Below are positions 5,353-6,170 of a DNA stretch of 6,170 nucleotides, in pieces. The translations under genes were made by a program, and so were the position numbers. Source of the DNA: Firmicutes bacterium UBA4882 (lineage in GTDB: Bacteria > Bacillota > UBA4882); assembly GCA_002399265.1 (NCBI GenBank), contig DHDG01000061.1:7473-13642 (forward strand), written 5' to 3'. A model generated the notes under the pieces. The model was not told the origin of the DNA, searched no databases, and saw nothing but the letters and a program-made list of their open reading frames with translations. Numbering within the stretch: the first letter of the stretch is position 1; every line of letters starts with the position of its first letter.

Positions 5353-6033
5353 CTAAGGCTTCTTAGCCTTCCAGATATATCTCCATTCTTTGAGAGTCAA
5401 TCTACCCTCTTGAGAGTGCTCAGATACCAAGCGGTCAAGCTCTTTTCTATGCGCTTCTGACGTATAATCGGGATTGCCATGCGAAGCAGAAAGATACTTC
5501 GCAAATTCCCCTGCATCTGGAAAAACTATCATTGCATCATTAAACTCTTCTATTTCAACATCTACAAACCCATTCTGCTCAAGCCGTTCTAAGACTTTAT
5601 TCTTCTCGGCTGAATGAATACCGAAAATCGTTCCCCCAGAACGTAATATCCTGCTATGATTAAGTATTGATGTTGGACCACGCCTGGTATAGACAAAGTC
5701 AAAATGACCATCCTCAAAAGGAAGCTCACTTCTTGTTGTTCCATAAGCAAATTGGACATTTTCCGCTTGATACTGTGACTTGAGTGCGTCGGCTATCTTG
5801 AGAAGTTCGACAGAATTGTCAAAGCCAATTATCCTGGTAGCATACCTAGCCATCTTTACAGTGAATTCTCCATCTCCACAACCAGCATCTAGCACTGTTT
5901 CAAAGTGGAGCAGCATGCTTTTTAACCGGTCCTCGAAAACAGCTTCTCCTGATAAGCCTTCTATGGTGAATACGGCGTCGCTTTTGTATCCACCATTCCT
6001 CTTGGCAATCATGTCATACCATTCTACGCTCAT
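5353..6033 (-). CDS. Class I SAM-dependent methyltransferase, substrate unknown
   Basis: This 226-residue cytoplasmic enzyme has a Rossmann-type SAM fold. Motif I VLDAGCGDGEF (47-57) forms the SAM-binding glycine loop. D72 in IIGFDNS is placed to bind the ribose of SAM. LPFEDGHFDFVYTRRGP (104-120) is the motif IV region, and ILRSGGTIFGIH (129-140) is the strand after the usual LrpGG turn. The opening MSVEWYDMIAKRNGGYKS and a basic C-terminus (WRYIWKAKKP) lack any feature that names a substrate; it belongs with the Methyltransf_11/25-like small-molecule or RNA enzymes. ATG 6033 is preceded by GGAGG (6046-6042) at 8 bp. It begins 46 bp after the stop of the preceding gene with no terminator between, suggesting co-transcription. 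Its base composition seems more AT-rich than degV, which could hint at a different history, but I could not measure this. Confidence 0.85.
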   Translation of the reverse strand: MSVEWYDMIAKRNGGYKSDAVFTIEGLSGEAVFEDRLKSMLLHFETVLDAGCGDGEFTVKMARYATRIIGFDNSVELLKIADALKSQYQAENVQFAYGTTRSELPFEDGHFDFVYTRRGPTSILNHSRILRSGGTIFGIHSAEKNKVLERLEQNGFVDVEIEEFNDAMIVFPDAGEFAKYLSASHGNPDYTSEAHRKELDRLVSEHSQEGRLTLKEWRYIWKAKKP

Positions 6034-6079
6034 TGTTGTAACCTCCGAAGCCTTGGCTGTTGTTCTCAGATTCTCAATC

Positions 6080-6169
6080 CTAATCAGTTAGCCGATCAGC
6101 GCGCTGCACTTCTGAATATTTCCTGATTACATCCTTAGCAATTTCGGTGCCGAACCAGCCTTCGCCTTC
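6080..6169 (-). CDS. C-terminal end of an unidentified protein, cut by window edge
   Basis: A leftward frame enters from the right edge and reads 29 codons, from EGEGWFGTEI to VQRADRLTD, before TAG (6082-6080). The residue composition is protein-like, with an amphipathic helix (EIAKDVIRKYSEVQ). It sits 46 bp upstream of the methyltransferase gene on the same strand, as expected for an operon partner. Too little is visible to name a family, and a chance open frame cannot be excluded. Confidence 0.5.
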   Translation of the reverse strand, partial: EGEGWFGTEIAKDVIRKYSEVQRADRLTD

Positions 6170-6170
6170 A

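Overview
The window looks like chromosomal DNA of moderate GC from a Firmicutes-type bacterium, perhaps Clostridia or Negativicutes. This placement is an inference. It rests on a HelD-type RNA polymerase recycling ATPase, a DegV/FakB fatty-acid-binding protein, strong AAGGAGG-type ribosome binding sites, near-consensus sigma-A promoters and U-rich intrinsic terminators. No mobile element, tRNA, rRNA or CRISPR array is visible.

Left part (1-1750). The N-terminal third or less of a HelD-like protein runs leftward off the window from position 461. A 313-bp intergenic region separates it from a rightward degV gene (775-1689), which ends in a strong intrinsic terminator. The intergenic region is dense with signals. 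A leftward promoter (544-572) serves helD. A face-to-face rightward promoter (467-495) is followed about 95 bp later by an intrinsic terminator (590-620), with no conventional gene between them. Promoter and terminator together predict an independent RNA of roughly 115-120 nt. Its 5' end is complementary to the 5' end of the helD mRNA, and the shared segment holds a hairpin.

Middle (1777-3670). A single rightward gene encodes a 517-residue HD-superfamily protein. It keeps the complete H...HD...H...H...D metal-ligand pattern and has a C-terminal extension I cannot assign. It converges with a leftward gene for a small two-helix membrane protein, with 14 bp between their stop codons.

Right part (3814-6170). 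Three leftward genes follow in order of transcription: the last 29 codons of an unidentified protein, a class I SAM-dependent methyltransferase, and a 488-residue lipoprotein. The lipoprotein carries an InlB-type repeat, a chitobiase-type C-terminal module and an FGE-sulfatase (SUMF1) fold in which both catalytic cysteine positions appear replaced. No clear terminator separates these genes, so they may be co-transcribed, although the lipoprotein has its own leader with an inverted repeat. The genes do not form an obvious single pathway. The two items most worth pursuing are the candidate small RNA antisense to the helD leader and the uncharacterised HD protein.
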